A DNA stretch of 36,000 bases from Planctomycetota bacterium (GTDB taxonomy: Bacteria > Planctomycetota > Planctomycetia > Gemmatales > Gemmataceae): the NCBI GenBank assembly GCA_009920765.1, contig RFZJ01000038.1:1-36000 (forward strand), in the 5' to 3' direction. Positions 33,898 through 36,000 of this stretch are shown piece after piece; positions within the stretch are counted from its first letter, which is position 1; every line of letters starts with the position of its first letter. The translations under genes and the position numbers were made by a program. A model generated the notes under the pieces. The model searched no databases. It was not told the DNA's origin and saw nothing but the letters and a program-made list of their open reading frames with translations.

Positions 33898-36000
33898 AAA
33901 TTAGATCCTGATAAGTGCCTTGATAATTGAAGATGGCCAAGATAGTGGTGGCCTATGGATTCGGACAGCTCAGATAACTCCAAGAACAGTTTGTCGAGAA
34001 GATTTTCAAGGTGTATTCTTTTGCCAGTTTCATTAAAACTAACCAGATGCTCGATGTCTGCAAGTAAAACAGAAGTATGCATTGAAATGATAGATTTTTC
34101 CTGGGATGTAATGCGACCTGTATCTTTAATTTTTGGCAAATTTCCTATGTTTTTTAGTAATGAATTCAATTGGAAAACAAGTGATCTTGGATTTGATGGG
34201 TCAGAAAAAAGTAAATCTAAAACAGCAGCGGGGTTTATTTTGTTTAAATACCTTCGCCTGAATGTCATCAAACTGTCAGCAATTTCTAGAATTGATTCGT
34301 ACAGGGAAACATCAGATGAAGAAACTTCAATCATGCAACCTTTTAGTAATCGAATTGTTTGAGAAGCCCTTTCGATTTTTCTGCCCATATCAAGAAACCG
34401 CCATGCGTGCCCACGGGTCATACTTTCAGCAATTAAACCGCCAAATGCGGCAAGAACAACAATATTGTGGTTTAGAAGGTCAAGAATGGTAATTAGATTG
34501 GAATGTTCAGGTTGCTCAAGCATCATATTTAAATCTGGGTTTGAAGGAATTTCCAGTGTGCTTATGACGCGCCACATATCAATTGATATTCTATCTCGCG
34601 AAGAACTTGCTGTACGGTAAATAGCTTGAAGATCATTTGCGAAAGTACCTATACGGTCTATGTCATAAACCATGGATAGCAGATAATTACCTGGTTCTTC
34701 TTTGTCGTTATTATCAGTAATAATGGGAGAAAAAGCTTGTGTATATTGAGAAAGAATACTAAGCAAGGAGTTGGTTTCTGAGCTATCAGTAATTTTAAGT
34801 GATTCGATCATTTTAAGAAAAATACCACGAAGAAGCCTAGCTAAACCATCCGCTCTTTCAGTATATCTGCCTAGCCAAAAAAGGTTGTCTGCAGATCTGC
34901 TGGGAAGATCGCTGCCTCCCCTACTGATTTCAATGGGATCTGAACTTGCGTTAAGTAAACTAAAGGTGCTGACTTGTCCTGAAGCTAAAACCCAAGTATC
35001 CTTGCTCCCCCCGCCTTGTTGAACGGATACAAGTTCCATCAAAGGACTGGAAGAATATCTGCATAAACCACCAGGCATTACAGAATAAGCGGACTCATGA
35101 GCACATAAAAATTTTCTTAAAACTAATGGTCTAGGCTCGATTCCATTTTCACCCATAACCGGAACAGTAGAAAGATTAAGTTTTTCCTGAGCAACATAAT
35201 TTTGAGGGGCGTGTTTGAGTTTTGCAATAAACTCTTCACGCTGTTTATTAGATAAAGTTTCGATAAAAACCGGTTCAGATCGTCTCGAAGTAAAGGAGTT
35301 TTTAAAAACCATATTTTCAATATTATTTAGTACATATTTTAACGAATCAGAAATGCCACACCAATAGGATGAAACCCCAGGAATTATAAGATCTTGTCCT
35401 AATAAACTTTTACAAAGAGAAGGTAAAAAAGAAGTTAAAGAAGGGGTTTCCATGAAAGAACACCCAAGGGAATTAGCAATTGCAACACCACCTTTTCTAG
35501 CACATTGCAGTAGGCCAGGAACGCCAATTAAAGAATTTGCCTGAAGTTCGAGAGGGTCACAGAATCGATCATCAAGTCTTCGCATGATCACATCAACAGG
35601 CTGTAAACCGTCAAGCAATTTAAGGTAAACCTTGTTGTCACGAACGGTAAGGTCGCCGCCTTCAACAAGTGTTAAACCGAGATATCGTGCCAGGTAAGAG
35701 TGTTCAAAATAAGTTTCGCTTCTAGGTCCTGGCGTAAGAAGTACAGTTCTGGGGTTGTCCTTATTATTAGGTGCAATCAATTTAAGAGTTTCTTTGAAAG
35801 ATCTGAAAAACATTGCGAGTCGTTGAACATTGCAATTGTTAAAGATATCGGGAAGCATTTGAGTCATAACTATGCGATTTTCAAGAGCATAACCAGTTCC
35901 TGAAGGAGATTGCAAACGATCACTGATCGCATGAAAAATCCCGTTTGAATTGCGAGCAAGATCTACAGCAAGCAAATAAAGGTATTTTTTTCCAGCAGGA
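33894..36000 (-). CDS. circularly permuted ATP-grasp / alpha-E fusion protein (5' end outside window)
   Basis: 701 residues are visible; the frame is open past 36000 (AGKKYLYLLAVDLARN), so the true start lies beyond the edge. The first part is a circularly permuted ATP-grasp (DUF404/DUF407 type): SGTGYALENRIVMTQMLP, LLTPGPRSETYFEHSYLARYLGL, GGDLTVRDNKVYLKL, DVIMRRLDDRFCDPLEL and GGVAIANSLGCSFMETPSL. Such domains are predicted ATP-dependent amide ligases. From about base 34920 downwards comes an alpha-E domain (DUF403): LPSRSADNLFWLGRYTERADG, later GHAWRFLDMGRKIERASQTI. In many genomes the two are separate genes; here they are fused. The transglutaminase gene follows with a 4-bp overlap. Substrates are not known. 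Confidence 0.9.
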   Translation of the reverse strand, partial: PAGKKYLYLLAVDLARNSNGIFHAISDRLQSPSGTGYALENRIVMTQMLPDIFNNCNVQRLAMFFRSFKETLKLIAPNNKDNPRTVLLTPGPRSETYFEHSYLARYLGLTLVEGGDLTVRDNKVYLKLLDGLQPVDVIMRRLDDRFCDPLELQANSLIGVPGLLQCARKGGVAIANSLGCSFMETPSLTSFLPSLCKSLLGQDLIIPGVSSYWCGISDSLKYVLNNIENMVFKNSFTSRRSEPVFIETLSNKQREEFIAKLKHAPQNYVAQEKLNLSTVPVMGENGIEPRPLVLRKFLCAHESAYSVMPGGLCRYSSSPLMELVSVQQGGGSKDTWVLASGQVSTFSLLNASSDPIEISRGGSDLPSRSADNLFWLGRYTERADGLARLLRGIFLKMIESLKITDSSETNSLLSILSQYTQAFSPIITDNNDKEEPGNYLLSMVYDIDRIGTFANDLQAIYRTASSSRDRISIDMWRVISTLEIPSNPDLNMMLEQPEHSNLITILDLLNHNIVVLAAFGGLIAESMTRGHAWRFLDMGRKIERASQTIRLLKGCMIEVSSSDVSLYESILEIADSLMTFRRRYLNKINPAAVLDLLFSDPSNPRSLVFQLNSLLKNIGNLPKIKDTGRITSQEKSIISMHTSVLLADIEHLVSFNETGKRIHLENLLDKLFLELSELSESIGHHYLGHLQLSRHLSGSNL

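Noticed and set aside
33955..34362. 135-residue open frame on the plus strand
   Set aside because: Antisense to the alpha-E domain; no recognisable features.
1..36000. Mobile element, prophage, CRISPR, tRNA or rRNA
   Set aside because: No transposase, integrase, spaced repeats or RNA-gene-like sequence was recognised by eye; a tRNA or covariance-model scan was not possible here.

Overview
This 36 kb window looks like a piece of a Planctomycetota chromosome. Hallmarks of that phylum are paired PSD1 (DUF1549/DUF1553) cytochrome-type proteins and twin-arginine DUF1501 proteins, DUF1080 proteins, a PVC-type 'membrane-bound dehydrogenase' with a C-terminal cytochrome c domain, a secreted Gfo/Idh/MocA oxidoreductase and a PQQ-repeat protein opening with WNQWRGPNRDG. 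The DNA is clearly AT-rich, which is low for many cultivated planctomycetes. I cannot name a genus. I see no rRNA, tRNA, CRISPR array, transposase or integrase, so this reads as ordinary chromosome, densely packed and mostly in short operons.

Layout. (1) 1-2665, minus: a sigma-54 response regulator followed by the start of mutL (cut by the window edge). (2) 2870-5050, plus: an HD-GYP-like protein with a damaged HD motif and a CPBP membrane protease. (3) 5061-7285, minus: a DUF485/ActP-type carboxylate symporter pair. (4) 7321-13417, minus: a sugar-processing set made of a 1296-residue ThuA/discoidin/dehydrogenase/HEAT/cytochrome c fusion, a DUF1080 protein and a Tat-exported Gfo/Idh/MocA oxidoreductase, with a 24-bp near-palindrome just upstream. 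(5) 13547-16586, minus: PQQ-repeat protein, class II CPD photolyase and a GIY-YIG protein, behind a recognisable promoter. (6) 16696-18156, minus: DUF1080 protein and a classical SDR. (7) 18289-19850, minus: a sigma-70-family factor and an SDR lacking the catalytic tyrosine. (8) 20051-20956, plus: a MerR-type regulator with a CarH/LitR-like B12-binding architecture, divergent from the sigma factor. (9) 21019-30029, plus: two consecutive PSD1-DUF1501 gene pairs. (10) 30261-33020, plus: phosphoenolpyruvate carboxylase. (11) 33025-36000, minus: a transglutaminase-like protein and a circularly permuted ATP-grasp/alpha-E protein (cut by the edge).

The most interesting part is the divergent region 19851-20050. 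A strong sigma-70-like promoter for the sigma-factor gene has its -35 box inside an inverted repeat (TTGTA-N8-TACAA) and is flanked by CGTTCAAAT/ATTTGAACG repeats about five helical turns apart. The divergent regulator keeps the Trp/Glu-His cap motif of B12 photoreceptors (W131, E141, H142) but has tyrosine where the cobalt-ligating histidine of the ExHxxG motif should be. A plausible reading is a CarH/LitR-type regulator-sigma factor switch whose sensor has lost or changed its cofactor chemistry, next to (but not proven to control) a photolyase operon. All functional statements are from reading motifs; no database search was run.
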